Shown here: positions 8,524-17,044 of the stretch, in pieces | Layout of the letters: every line of letters begins with the position of its first letter | Numbering within the stretch: the first letter of the stretch is position 1 | Source: an uncultured Bacteroidia bacterium | Lineage (GTDB): Bacteria; Bacteroidota; Bacteroidia; Bacteroidales; UBA932 | Assembly: GCA_902768985.1 (NCBI GenBank) | Contig: CACXNA010000003.1 | Span: 122,675-166,251 of the forward strand | Direction: 5' to 3' | Length of the DNA stretch: 43,577 bases | Translations under genes and position numbers: made by a program | Notes under the pieces: generated by a model | The model's input: the letters and a program-made list of their open reading frames with translations, nothing else | Databases searched by the model: none | What the model was told of the DNA's origin: nothing

Positions 8524-10523
8524 TATTTTGTGTTTTTTTCTCTTCCCATTCTTTGTTTGATCCGCCGCTGCGCGGCCTGGATCTTGACCATCTCCTGCAA
8601 GATGCCGGGTTCCTGCTCCGGCGTTGCATCCGGCAGCTGCCGGCGCAGCGTTTCGTAGCGGTCCTGCATGCGCCGTTCGGCGTAGCCGAGGATGGCGCGC
8701 GGCACCTGCGCGACGAGCCACGAGGCCGTGGTCGTCATCGATTTTTCAAAGGCCTCCACGGTCAGCTGGTACTTCTCGGTGGAGAGCTGCGAGACCACCT
8801 CCGCAATGCGGCGGTCCGGCGCGTCAAGCATGCGCTTGACAATCTCCTGCTGGCCGTAGCCCTCGTCATAGAGGGCATAAAAGGCATCGTAGACGGCGGC
8901 GTAGGCGCTGTTGGCCATGCGCGTGCCGTCGCTGAAGGCATCGCGGATGAAGTCCGCGACGCTGGGCTTGTCCTGCTCATTGCCGCTGTAGTAGTCCGAG
9001 TCGGACTCGAAGTCCAGCTCGTCGCAGCCATGGCGCAGCAGGAAATAGAGCAGGTCGCGCTCGGACGGGCCCAGGATGCGGTTCTCCTCCTGGATCGTCG
9101 GCTGCACGACCGGTTCGGGCGCCGGCTGTTGCGCATCGGAGACCACCGTGTCGTAGGCGCTCGGCGGGAGGTCGTTGCGGCGGCGCCGCTCCTCGCGCTC
9201 CGCGGCCTTGAGGGCGTCTTCCTGCAGCTTGCGGCGCGTCCGGTTGATGCGGTCGAAGAGGATCGCCACCTCGATGCCGAACTGCTGCGCCGTCGCCTCC
9301 GCGTAAGTGGAGCGCTTGACGGCGTCGGGGATCTGCGCGATCGTGTCGGCGATGTCGTTGATCAGGCCGGCCTTCTTGAGCGGATCGCCCGCCGCCTCGG
9401 AGAGCAGCAGGTCCGTCTTGAAGACGATAAAGTCTTTCTCATTTTGCGCGATGTACTCGCGCACCTCATCGCGGCTGTGCTTGCGGGAGAAGGAGTCCGG
9501 GTCGTCCCCGTCGGGGAGCAGCACCACGTGGACGTTCATTCCCTCGGCGAGCACCATCGGGATGCCGCGCAGCGCGGCGTGGATGCCCGCGGAGTCGCCG
9601 TCGTACATGATGGTGATGTTCTCCGTGAACTTCTTGATCAGGCGCACCTGCTCCACCGTGAGGGAGGTGCCGCAGGAGGCGACGACGTTGGTGATGCCGA
9701 GCTGGTGCATCATCACCACGTCCACGTTGCCCTCCACGAGGATGCAGCGGTCCTCCCGGGCGATATCGCTCTTCGCGAAATAGATACCCAGCAGGTTGCG
9801 GCTCTTGATGTAGATCTCCGTCTCCGGCGAATTGACGTACTTCGCGGGGTTGTCCGCCCGGAGCGTGCGCCCGCTGAAGGCGATCACGCGCCCGCTCACG
9901 GAGTGGATCGGGAACATCACGCGTTCGCGGAATTTGTCCGCGAGCGAGCCGTCCTCGTTCTGCACCGCCAGGCCGGCGCCCAGCAGGTACTCATCCTTGT
10001 AGCCGGCGGCGCGGGCGGCGTCCACCAGGCCCGTGCGGGCCGACGGTGCCCAGCCCAGGCCCCAGCGCTCGATGGTGGCGTCCTCGATGCCGCGGGAGCG
10101 GTAGTACTGGTAGCCCACAGCGCGGCCTTCGCCGCCCTGGAGTTGTTCGGAAAAGAATTTGCGGGCGAATTCGGACACCAGCAGCAGGCTCTCGCTGCGC
10201 TGCCGGCGGGCGATCTCCTCGGCGGATTCCTCCTCCTCGACGATCTCGATATGGTATTTGCGGGCCAGGTAGCGAAGGGCTTCCACGTAGGAGCAGTGCT
10301 CCTGCTCCATCACGAAGCCCACGGCCGTGCCGGCCTTGCCGCAGCCGAAGCACTTGTAGATACCCTTGGAGGGCGACACATAGAAGGAGGGCGTCTTCTC
10401 ATTGTGGAACGGGCAGCAGGCCACAAAATTGGCCCCGCGGCGCTTCAGCGTCACGTAATCGCTCACCACGTCCGCGATCTGCGCGGTGTCCAGAATCAGA
10501 TTGACGGTCTCCTGCGGTATCAC
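8523..10523 (-). CDS. dnaG: DNA primase
   Basis: Synthesises RNA primers at the replication fork. The N-terminal CHC2 zinc finger is visible ([12 protein letters not shown]...CFGCG, about residues 36-63). The RNA polymerase core and TOPRIM domain follow ([12 protein letters not shown], then DGDSAG and DPDS), then a helicase-binding C-terminal region after a charged linker. At 666 aa it is normal for Bacteroidetes. The start codon is GTG (MIPQETVN) overlapping the recQ stop as GTGA, and the product's end overlaps the metG ATG. Second of the replication genes in this operon. Confidence 0.95.
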   Translation of the reverse strand: MIPQETVNLILDTAQIADVVSDYVTLKRRGANFVACCPFHNEKTPSFYVSPSKGIYKCFGCGKAGTAVGFVMEQEHCSYVEALRYLARKYHIEIVEEEESAEEIARRQRSESLLLVSEFARKFFSEQLQGGEGRAVGYQYYRSRGIEDATIERWGLGWAPSARTGLVDAARAAGYKDEYLLGAGLAVQNEDGSLADKFRERVMFPIHSVSGRVIAFSGRTLRADNPAKYVNSPETEIYIKSRNLLGIYFAKSDIAREDRCILVEGNVDVVMMHQLGITNVVASCGTSLTVEQVRLIKKFTENITIMYDGDSAGIHAALRGIPMVLAEGMNVHVVLLPDGDDPDSFSRKHSRDEVREYIAQNEKDFIVFKTDLLLSEAAGDPLKKAGLINDIADTIAQIPDAVKRSTYAEATAQQFGIEVAILFDRINRTRRKLQEDALKAAEREERRRRNDLPPSAYDTVVSDAQQPAPEPVVQPTIQEENRILGPSERDLLYFLLRHGCDELDFESDSDYYSGNEQDKPSVADFIRDAFSDGTRMANSAYAAVYDAFYALYDEGYGQQEIVKRMLDAPDRRIAEVVSQLSTEKYQLTVEAFEKSMTTTASWLVAQVPRAILGYAERRMQDRYETLRRQLPDATPEQEPGILQEMVKIQAAQRRIKQRMGREKNTK

Positions 10524-12736
10524 TGCGCTATCTCACATAGGAATTTCAGGCGGACCAGCCGGACCTCGTTCTCATAATAGTCGGGGCCAAGGGCGTCCAT
10601 GGCGGCCTGGACGTCGTCCGACGTCGCGTCCTCCTTGAAATACCGATAGATTTCCTCGACGATCTCCTCGTCGAGGTTGTTTTCAATGTAATAGTCCAGA
10701 TTGAGTTTGGTGCCGCTGGAGACGATGGCCTCGATCTCGCTGAGCAGCTCGTCCATGTCCATCTCGCGGGCCTCGGCGATGTCCTCGAGGTCCATCCGGC
10801 GGTCGATGCTCTGGATGATGGCCACCTTGGCAGCCGACTTGTTCGGCGTGGATTTCACGACGAAGTCGTCCGGGCGTTCGATTTCGTTTTCCTCGACGTA
10901 TTTCTTGATCAGCTTGATGAACTCTTCGCCGAACTTGCGGGCCTTGCCTTCGCCCACGCCCTGGCAGCTCTTGAGCTCTTCGAAGGTGATCGGGTAGAGG
11001 ATGGACATGTCTTCCAGGGCCGGATCGCCGAAGATGATCCAGGGCTGGAGTTTGAGACGCTTGCCCAGGTCCTTGCGGAGGTCCTTGAGCATGGACAGCA
11101 GCATCGGGTCGCCCGCTCCGCCGCCGGCCTTCATCGCCACGGCAGCCGCTGCGGCCTCCTCGTCGTCTTCATCGTCTTCGCCGCCGCCGGCGAAGACGCG
11201 GTCCTCCACGAGCTTCAGCTCCCAGGGATCCGCGGCAAACTGACGGCCGAGGTCCGTGACATGGATCAGGCCGTAGGTCTCGATCTCCTTGGTCAGCAGG
11301 TGGGCGATCAGCCCCTGGTGGATGACGGTGCACCAGAATTTCTCGGAGTGGGGCTTGCCCGCGCCGAAGAATTCCAGCTCGTCGTGCTTGTAGGACTTGG
11401 TCAGCGAATTGCTCACGCCCGCGAGGATGTTCGCGAGGTGGTCCAGCTTGAAGTGCTCCGGGAGCGCCTCGATGAGGCGGATCACCAGCTGCATCTCCTT
11501 GCGGCCGTCGAAGGTCGGCTTGGGATGCACGCAGTTGTCGCAGCAGTGGCAGTTCTCGTCCGGGTAGTCCTCGCCGAAATAGTTCAGCAGGAGCTTGCGG
11601 CGGCACTGGCTGGATTCCGCGTACGCAAGCACCTCGGAGAGCAGCTGACGGCTGATCTCCTGCTCGGCGATGGGCTTGCCCTGCATGAATTTCTCCAGCT
11701 TCTGGATGTCCTTGTAGCTGTAGTAGGCAATGCAGAGGCCCTCCTGGCCGTCGCGGCCGGCGCGGCCCGTCTCCTGGTAGTAGCTCTCGATGCTCTTGGG
11801 GATGTCGTAGTGGATGACGAAGCGGATGTCCGGCTTGTCGATGCCCATGCCGAAGGCGATCGTGGCCACGATCACCTGCACCTCCTCCATCAGGAACTTG
11901 TCCTGGTTCTCGGCGCGCACCTTGGCGTCCAGGCCGGCGTGGTACGGCAGGGCCTTGATGCCGTTGATGCAGAGCAGCTCGGCCATCTCCTCGACCTTCT
12001 TGCGGCTGAGGCAGTAGATGATGCCGGACTTGCCGGGGTTCTGGCGGATGAACTTGATCAGGTCCTTTTCCGGGTCCACCTTGTCCCGGATCTCGTAGTA
12101 GAGGTTCGGGCGGTTGAATGAGGACTTGAAGACGGCGGCGTCCGGGATGCCGAGGTTCTTGAGGATGTCGCTCTGCACCTTGGGCGTGGCCGTGGCCGTG
12201 AGCGCGATAATGGGCGCGCGGCCGATCTGGTCCACCAGCGAGCGGATGCGGCGGTACTCCGGACGGAAGTCGTGGCCCCATTCGGAGATACAGTGCGCCT
12301 CGTCCACGGCGTAGAAGGAGATCTTCACCTCCCGCAGGAGCTGGACGTTCTCGTCCTTCGTCAGGGACTCCGGCGCCACGTACAGCAGCTTGGTCTTGCC
12401 GGCGAGCAGGTCCTCGCGGACCTCGTCGATCTGCTGGCGCGTGAGCGAGGAATTGAGGAAGTGCGCGATGCTCCCCTCCCCGGCCACGAAGCCGCGGAGC
12501 AGGTCGACCTGGTTCTTCATCAGGGCGATCAGCGGGGAGATGATAATGGCCGTGCCTTCCATCACCAGAGCCGGCAGCTGATAACACAGCGACTTGCCGC
12601 CTCCGGTGGGCATCAGGACGAAGGCATCACCCCCTCCAATCAGGTGCGTGATGATCTTCTCCTGGTCCGCCTTGAAGGCATCATAGCCGAAAAACTCCTT
12701 GAGAGTTTTGTGTATCAGTGCCGAATCGGGTTTCAT
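10520..12736 (-). CDS. recQ: ATP-dependent DNA helicase RecQ
   Basis: 3'-5' superfamily 2 helicase for recombination and fork repair. Walker A is MPTGGGKSLCYQ, the DEAH box is VDEAHCISEWGHDF and motif VI is QETGRAGRDGQ. The RQC zinc site comprises cysteines in CRRKLLLNYFGE and ENCHCCDNC. A winged helix follows, then an HRDC domain (ITFEELKSCQGVGEGKARKFG). An extra ~110-residue acidic C-terminal tail lies beyond HRDC, and an acidic DDEDDEE/poly-Ala linker precedes HRDC. The length is 738 aa. It sits 6 bp downstream of DUF1015 and overlaps dnaG by 4 bp. Confidence 0.95.
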   Translation of the reverse strand: MKPDSALIHKTLKEFFGYDAFKADQEKIITHLIGGGDAFVLMPTGGGKSLCYQLPALVMEGTAIIISPLIALMKNQVDLLRGFVAGEGSIAHFLNSSLTRQQIDEVREDLLAGKTKLLYVAPESLTKDENVQLLREVKISFYAVDEAHCISEWGHDFRPEYRRIRSLVDQIGRAPIIALTATATPKVQSDILKNLGIPDAAVFKSSFNRPNLYYEIRDKVDPEKDLIKFIRQNPGKSGIIYCLSRKKVEEMAELLCINGIKALPYHAGLDAKVRAENQDKFLMEEVQVIVATIAFGMGIDKPDIRFVIHYDIPKSIESYYQETGRAGRDGQEGLCIAYYSYKDIQKLEKFMQGKPIAEQEISRQLLSEVLAYAESSQCRRKLLLNYFGEDYPDENCHCCDNCVHPKPTFDGRKEMQLVIRLIEALPEHFKLDHLANILAGVSNSLTKSYKHDELEFFGAGKPHSEKFWCTVIHQGLIAHLLTKEIETYGLIHVTDLGRQFAADPWELKLVEDRVFAGGGEDDEDDEEAAAAAVAMKAGGGAGDPMLLSMLKDLRKDLGKRLKLQPWIIFGDPALEDMSILYPITFEELKSCQGVGEGKARKFGEEFIKLIKKYVEENEIERPDDFVVKSTPNKSAAKVAIIQSIDRRMDLEDIAEAREMDMDELLSEIEAIVSSGTKLNLDYYIENNLDEEIVEEIYRYFKEDATSDDVQAAMDALGPDYYENEVRLVRLKFLCEIAQ

Positions 12737-12742
12737 AGATAT

Positions 12743-14041
12743 TTAGTCTAAAGTATGAATGGCAAGTCCGGAACGGAGCTTGGGCTCAAACCAGGTGGTC
12801 TTGGGCGGCATGATATTGCCGGTGTCGGCAATATTGATGAGCTGCTGCATGCTGACCGGGTAGAGCGCAAACGCGACCTTCATCTCGCCGGAGTCGACGC
12901 GGCGGGAGAGTTCGCCCAGGCCGCGGATGCCGCCGACGAAGTCGATGCGGTCGGAGGTGCGGAGGTCCTTGATGCCAAGGATCTTGTCCAGCACCAGGTT
13001 GGAGAGGATGGTCACGTCCAGCACGCCGATCGGGTCGGCGTCGTTGTAGCGGCCGGGTTTCGCCGTGAGGCTGTACCAGACACCCTCGAAGTACATCGAG
13101 AAGTTGTGCAGGCCGTTCGGGTGGTAAATCTCGGAGCAGTGGCAGTGGCAGGGATATTCGCACTTGCACTCGCCGCCGTCCTTCGTGCAGTCGCATTTGC
13201 ATTCGACGACGAAGTCTTCCTCCAGGGCCTTGAAGAACTCTTTCGGGCTCAGGCCGTTCAGGTCCTTCACCACGCGGTTGTAGTCGATGATGGCGAGCTG
13301 GCTCTCCGGGAAGCAGACGGCCATGAAGAAGTTGTACTCCTCGTTGCCGGTGTGGTTCGGGTTCTGGGCCTTCTTCTCTGCGCCCACGCGGGCGGCCGCG
13401 GCCGTGCGGTGGTGGCCGTCGGCCACGTAGAAGGCGTCCACGTCCTTCGTGAAGATCTCCGTGATGCGGGCGTTGACCGCATCGTCGTCGATCACCCAGA
13501 AGGTGTGCGTGAAGTCGTTCTCGTCGATGAATCTGTATTCCGGCGCGCCGGCGGCGGTCTTCGCGATGATCGCGCCGAGCTCAGCGTTGTCCTTGAAGGC
13601 GAAGAAGACCGGCTCGATGTTCGCGTTCTGGATGCGGACGTGGATCATGCGGTCGTCTTCCTTGTCCTTGCGGGTCAGTTCGTGCTTCTTGATGATGCCG
13701 TTGGCGTAGTCGTCCGTGTGCGCGCAGAGCACGATGCCGTACTGCGTGCGGCTGCCCATCGTCTGGGCGTAGACGTAGTACTTCTCTTTGTCCTCGCGGA
13801 CCAGCCAGCCTTTCTTCTGCCAGGCCTGGAAGTTCTCGACGGCGCGGTCGTAGGTGCGCTGCTCGTGCTCGCCGGCGATCGGCGTGAAGTCGATCTCGGG
13901 CTTCGTAATATGCAGAAGGGATTTCTCCCCGGCCATTTTCCGGGCCTCTTCGGAATTCAAAACGTCATAGGGCGGCGCCGCGACTTCCGTCACGATGCCT
14001 TTCGGGGGCCGCAGTGCGGCAAAGGGTTTGACTCGTACCAT
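12743..14041 (-). CDS. DUF1015 family protein with cysteine-rich insert
   Basis: Conserved protein of uncertain function, 432 aa. It opens with the family's typical N-terminus (VKPFAALRPPKGIVTEVAAP, then YDVLN) and has a DGHHR motif at residues 208-212. DUF1015 genes commonly sit next to serA and serC, as here (family knowledge), which suggests a link to serine metabolism. The DGHHR signature resembles motifs in ParB/Srx-fold proteins, some of which are free-serine kinases; that analogy is inference. An unusual insert spans residues 281-302 (nt 13136-13201), with eight cysteines in C-x-C pairs and two histidines; it may bind metal. A -7 box TATCTTCG lies 21 bp upstream. It leads the operon with recQ, dnaG, metG and the sigma-54 regulator. 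Confidence 0.85.
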   Translation of the reverse strand: MVRVKPFAALRPPKGIVTEVAAPPYDVLNSEEARKMAGEKSLLHITKPEIDFTPIAGEHEQRTYDRAVENFQAWQKKGWLVREDKEKYYVYAQTMGSRTQYGIVLCAHTDDYANGIIKKHELTRKDKEDDRMIHVRIQNANIEPVFFAFKDNAELGAIIAKTAAGAPEYRFIDENDFTHTFWVIDDDAVNARITEIFTKDVDAFYVADGHHRTAAAARVGAEKKAQNPNHTGNEEYNFFMAVCFPESQLAIIDYNRVVKDLNGLSPKEFFKALEEDFVVECKCDCTKDGGECKCEYPCHCHCSEIYHPNGLHNFSMYFEGVWYSLTAKPGRYNDADPIGVLDVTILSNLVLDKILGIKDLRTSDRIDFVGGIRGLGELSRRVDSGEMKVAFALYPVSMQQLINIADTGNIMPPKTTWFEPKLRSGLAIHTLD

Positions 14042-14062
14042 TTTTCTATAGAAAACTATATT

Positions 14063-14070
14063 CGAAGATA
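14063..14070 (-). promoter_or_regulatory. -7 promoter box of the DUF1015 operon (TATCTTCG)
   Basis: One mismatch to TAnnTTTG on the minus strand, 21 bp before the DUF1015 ATG. It would drive the five-gene operon down to the sigma-54 regulator. Confidence 0.5.
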
Positions 14071-14113
14071 CGAATTAATTGTCAAAACACCAAATATGAT
14101 TATAGCTTTACAC

Positions 14114-14158
14114 TTTCCGCCGGGAGCAGGCAGGGTCCTGTCTGCTCCCACGCGGAAA
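14114..14158. other. large compound hairpin
   Basis: The outer stem TTTCCGC/GCGGAAA (14114-14120 with 14152-14158) encloses an inner stem of 13 pairs with one wobble (14122-14134 with 14137-14149). On the minus strand no U-tract follows, so it is not a textbook terminator. It could be an RNA structural element or a strand-folding repeat. Confidence 0.65.
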
Positions 14159-14168
14159 AGGGACGGTC

Positions 14169-14251
14169 TGTCCTCAAAAAAGGCTTATTTTGAGGATAAG
14201 TGGCAGAAAAACCGGCTTCCGTCCTCATATTTAAGCCTCATTTTGAGGATA
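14169..14251. repeat. dispersed TCCTCAAAA dyad element, copy 1
   Basis: About 83 bp with two nested inverted pairs, TCCTCAAAA...TTTTGAGGA and TCCTCAT...TTTTGAGGA, joined by the core GATAAGTGGCAGAAAAAC and TTCCGTCCTCAT. It is nearly identical to 22914-22994. Both copies lie beyond the 3' end of a minus-strand gene with an ATTCGCCGG hairpin in between. No ORF and no transposase is nearby. Confidence 0.85.
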
Positions 14252-14312
14252 TATCTCGGGGAAAGGCAAGGGCCGTGCACAAAAAGGGGCGTTTTTGCGC
14301 ACGGAAAACGAA

Positions 14313-14336
14313 ATTCGCCGGGCAGAGCCGGCGAAT
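14313..14336. terminator. ATTCGCCGG hairpin after serA
   Basis: Perfect 9-bp stem ATTCGCCGG/CCGGCGAAT with a 6-base loop, 54 bp past the serA stop; on the minus strand it is followed by TTTCGTTTT. Probable transcription end of serC-serA. The same stem follows the alpha-2-macroglobulin gene at 23003-23030. Confidence 0.55.
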
Positions 14337-14390
14337 GACGTATGAGAGCCCGATCGGGTCGGGGATGACGGCCCGAGAGGGCCGCGAAGA

Positions 14391-15311
14391 TTACTTGTTC
14401 AGCTGGAACTTCGTGCAGCCGTCCTTGAAGAAGGACACGATCTGGCGGGCGGCGGCGAGGCCGGCGTTCAGGTTGGCCTCGGCGGTCTGGGCGCCCATCT
14501 TCTTGGGCGTGGCGAAGACGCGCATGCCGAACTGCTCCTGCAGGGCGGCGAGGTTGTCCGGAGCCACGTCGGCGACGTACTTGAGGTCCGGGCGCTCGGC
14601 GAGGGCCTTCTCCAGGCCCGCCTCGTCGATGACCTCCTTGCGGGCGGTGTTGACGAGGGTCGCGCCCTTCGGCATCTTCGTGATCAGGTCATACCCGATG
14701 CTGCCGATGGTCTGCGGCGTCGCAGGAATGTGCAGGGACACGTAGTCGCTGCCGGAGTAGAGCGCGTCGAGGGTGTCGACGGGCTCGGCACCGCCGGCGC
14801 GGATCTGGTCCGGCGTCAGGAACGGGTCGAGCGCCTTGACCTTCATGCCGAGGGCGGCAGCCTTGGCACCGACCAGGCGCCCGACGGCGCCGAAGGCCTG
14901 GATGCCGAGGGTCTTGCCCTGGACCTCCGAGCCCGTGGCCGGAGTGAACTGCGTGCGGGCCATGAAGATCATCAGCGCGATGGCCAGCTCGGCCACGGCG
15001 TTGGCGTTCTGGCCGGGCGTATTCATCGCCACGATCCCCTTCGCCGTGCAGGCGGGGAGATCGAGGTTGTCGAAGCCGGCGCCGGCGCGCACGACGATCT
15101 TGAGCTTCGGCGCGGCGGCAACGACCTCGGCGGTGACCTTGTCCGAACGGACGATCAGCGCGTCGGCGTCGGCGACGGCCGCGACCAGGTCGGCCTGGTC
15201 GGCATATTTCTCCAGGAGCGCGAGCTCATAGCCCGCTTCCTCGACAATCTGGCGGATGCCTGCGACCGCTGCGGCCGCGAAAGGCTTCTGGGTGGCAACG
15301 AGAACTTTCAT
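14391..15311 (-). CDS. serA: D-3-phosphoglycerate dehydrogenase (short, lysine type)
   Basis: First step of serine synthesis: oxidises 3-phosphoglycerate to 3-phosphohydroxypyruvate with NAD. The Rossmann motif is GIQAFGAVGR, preceded by the conserved RAGAGFDN and NTPGQNANAVAEL, and the catalytic Arg sits in NTARKEV. The protein is only 306 aa, with no C-terminal ACT or intervening domain, so serine feedback of the E. coli kind is not expected. Where most relatives have TPH-x-G with the catalytic His, this has TPKKMGAQT; this lysine variant corresponds to the short type III K class described for Entamoeba and found in Bacteroidetes. It follows serC by 2 bp. Confidence 0.93.
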   Translation of the reverse strand: MKVLVATQKPFAAAAVAGIRQIVEEAGYELALLEKYADQADLVAAVADADALIVRSDKVTAEVVAAAPKLKIVVRAGAGFDNLDLPACTAKGIVAMNTPGQNANAVAELAIALMIFMARTQFTPATGSEVQGKTLGIQAFGAVGRLVGAKAAALGMKVKALDPFLTPDQIRAGGAEPVDTLDALYSGSDYVSLHIPATPQTIGSIGYDLITKMPKGATLVNTARKEVIDEAGLEKALAERPDLKYVADVAPDNLAALQEQFGMRVFATPKKMGAQTAEANLNAGLAAARQIVSFFKDGCTKFQLNK

Positions 15312-15313
15312 GA

Positions 15314-16387
15314 CTAGCCGCGGATCTTTTCGAATTCCTGCATGGCAGCCACGAGGGCCTCGACGTCCTCCTGGGTGCTGGCGTTGTAAAGGGAGGCGCG
15401 GAAGCCGCCGACGGAGCGGTGGCCCTTGATGCCCACGATGTCGCGCTCGGTGGCGAACTTCATGAACTCGTCCTGGAGGTCCTCATGACCCGGGGACATC
15501 ACGAAGCAGACATTCATGATGGAACGATCCTCCTTGGCTGCGGTGCCGGTGAAGAGGCCGTTGCGGTCGATCTCGGCGTAGAGGGTCTCGGCCTTCTTGA
15601 CGTCGATGGCGTGGATGGCGTCGATGCCGCCGATGCTCTTGAGCCACTTCAGGGTCTCATTCATCACGAAGATGGCGAAGACGGGCGGGGTGTTGAACAT
15701 CGAAAGCTTGTCGATGTGCGTGCGGTAGTCGAGCATCGTCGGGAGGTAGCGGCTCACCTTGCCGAGCGTGTCGGTCTTGATGATGGCGAAAGCCACGCCG
15801 GCAGGGCCCGCGTTCTTCTGCGCACCACCGTAGATCATCGCGTACTTGCTCACGTCCACACGGCGGCTGAGGATGTCGGAGGACATGTCAGCGATGAGGG
15901 GAACGGGGCTGTCGAGGTCCGTGCGGATCTCCGTACCGTAGATCGTGTTGTTGGTGGTAATATGGAAATAATCCAGATCCTTCGGGATTTCGTAACCCTT
16001 CGGGATATAGCAGTAGTTCTTGTCGGCGGAGCTGGCTAAGGCAACGGCGTTACCCAGGCCCTGGGCCTCCTTGAGGGCCTTCTTGGCCCAGACGCCCGTC
16101 TCGAGGTAGCCGGCTTTGTGCTCCAGGTAGTTCATCGCAACATAGAGGAACTGAAGGCTGGCGCCGCCGCCCAGGAAGACGACTTCGTAACCTTCGGGAA
16201 TGCCGAGAATCTCCTTCCAGAGCGCACGGCACTCGTCCATCACTTCGTCCCAACCCTTGGTGCGGTGGGAAATGGAAATCAGGGATACACCGGTCCCCTT
16301 GAAGTCCTTGAGGGCTTCGATGGTGTTGTCGATGGCCACCTGCGGAAGCAGGCAAGGCCCGGCATTGAAGACATGTTTTTTGCCCAT
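15314..16387 (-). CDS. serC: phosphoserine aminotransferase
   Basis: PLP enzyme of fold type I that converts 3-phosphohydroxypyruvate plus glutamate to phosphoserine. The family N-terminus [13 protein letters not shown] is present, then HRTKGWDEV. The GGGASLQF loop binds the cofactor phosphate, and the Schiff-base lysine lies in [12 protein letters not shown]. The C-terminal [15 protein letters not shown] is typical. The start at 16387 ([10 protein letters not shown]) is chosen over a longer upstream reading because it matches the family; this gives 357 aa. First gene of serC-serA; the phosphatase SerB is not in the window. Only 20 bp separate it from yigZ upstream, so the two may be cotranscribed. 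Confidence 0.95.
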   Translation of the reverse strand: MGKKHVFNAGPCLLPQVAIDNTIEALKDFKGTGVSLISISHRTKGWDEVMDECRALWKEILGIPEGYEVVFLGGGASLQFLYVAMNYLEHKAGYLETGVWAKKALKEAQGLGNAVALASSADKNYCYIPKGYEIPKDLDYFHITTNNTIYGTEIRTDLDSPVPLIADMSSDILSRRVDVSKYAMIYGGAQKNAGPAGVAFAIIKTDTLGKVSRYLPTMLDYRTHIDKLSMFNTPPVFAIFVMNETLKWLKSIGGIDAIHAIDVKKAETLYAEIDRNGLFTGTAAKEDRSIMNVCFVMSPGHEDLQDEFMKFATERDIVGIKGHRSVGGFRASLYNASTQEDVEALVAAMQEFEKIRG

Positions 16388-16407
16388 AATTCGAGGTAAT
16401 ACAAAAT

Positions 16408-17004
16408 TTAGCCTATAAAGATACCTATTTTTTCCATCCTTTCCAAAAAGTCGCGCTCGAGCGTCGCGCGCACGCGAACTTCGAGGGTGCATTCCGCCAG
16501 GAAAGACTGCCCCCGCTGCGGCAGGTCCAGGTCCTTGACGAGCTTCATCACGGCCGGCAGGTCCCCATACGGGAAATGCAGGGTGTACCAGCGCCCGGCC
16601 ACCTTCTCGACCACCTGCGCGGCCGCGAGGGCGTCCGCCGTGGAGGTCTTGTAGGCGCGGATGAGGCCGGGAATGCCGAGCTTGATGCCGCCGAAATAGC
16701 GGATCACGACCACCAGGATGTCGCTCAGCCCGGCGGAGTCGATCTGCCCGAGGATGGGGCGCCCGGCGGAGCCGGAGGGCTCGCCGTCGTCATTCGCCCG
16801 CCAGGGCTCACCGTCCAGGCCGAGCCGGTAGGCGTAGCAGTGGTGACGCGCATCGTGGTATTCCTTCTTGAGCGCGGCCACGATCTCCTTGATCTCCGCC
16901 TCGCTCTCGACAGGATAAGCGCGTGCGATGAATCGGCTCCCGTTGTCCTTGAAAAGCCCTTCGCTCGGCGCCCCGATGCTTTTATATGTGTCTTTTGCTG
17001 CCAT
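16408..17004 (-). CDS. yigZ: IMPACT/YigZ family protein
   Basis: Member of the UPF0029/IMPACT family, 198 aa. The N-terminal IMPACT domain shows [40 protein letters not shown] and the conserved [19 protein letters not shown] small C-terminal DUF1949-like domain follows. The biochemical role is unsettled; eukaryotic IMPACT modulates GCN2, and bacterial YigZ crystallises as a possible RNA or nucleic-acid binder. The start is set at 17004 ([10 protein letters not shown]); an upstream in-frame Met would overlap the divergent promoter. The -7 box TAATTTTG ends 8 bp upstream, so the leader is very short. Confidence 0.9.
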   Translation of the reverse strand: MAAKDTYKSIGAPSEGLFKDNGSRFIARAYPVESEAEIKEIVAALKKEYHDARHHCYAYRLGLDGEPWRANDDGEPSGSAGRPILGQIDSAGLSDILVVVIRYFGGIKLGIPGLIRAYKTSTADALAAAQVVEKVAGRWYTLHFPYGDLPAVMKLVKDLDLPQRGQSFLAECTLEVRVRATLERDFLERMEKIGIFIG

Positions 17005-17012
17005 TGGCGAAT

Positions 17013-17020
17013 CAAAATTA
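17013..17020 (-). promoter_or_regulatory. -7 promoter box of yigZ (TAATTTTG)
   Basis: Perfect TAnnTTTG on the minus strand, ending 8 bp before the yigZ ATG; 12 bp from the opposed box at 17033-17040. Confidence 0.65.
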
Positions 17021-17032
17021 GTGAATAATTCG

Positions 17033-17040
17033 TATCTTCG
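17033..17040 (+). promoter_or_regulatory. -7 promoter box (TATCTTCG)
   Basis: One mismatch to TAnnTTTG, ending 4 bp before the ATG at 17045; the predicted transcript starts at the start codon. Right half of the divergent promoter shared with yigZ. Confidence 0.55.
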
Positions 17041-17044
17041 CAAT

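Larger units (their letters stand above)
14042..14390. other. structured intergenic region between serA and DUF1015
   Basis: No ORF is convincing in this 349 bp gap. From left to right it holds the DUF1015 promoter box, a large compound hairpin (14114-14158), copy 1 of a dispersed dyad element (14169-14251), a 12-of-13-bp hairpin CCGTGC.../...GCACGG (14273-14304), a 9-bp hairpin ATTCGCCGG/CCGGCGAAT (14313-14336), and a small CGGCCC-GAGA-GGGCCG hairpin near 14360 just past the serA stop. Confidence 0.8.
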
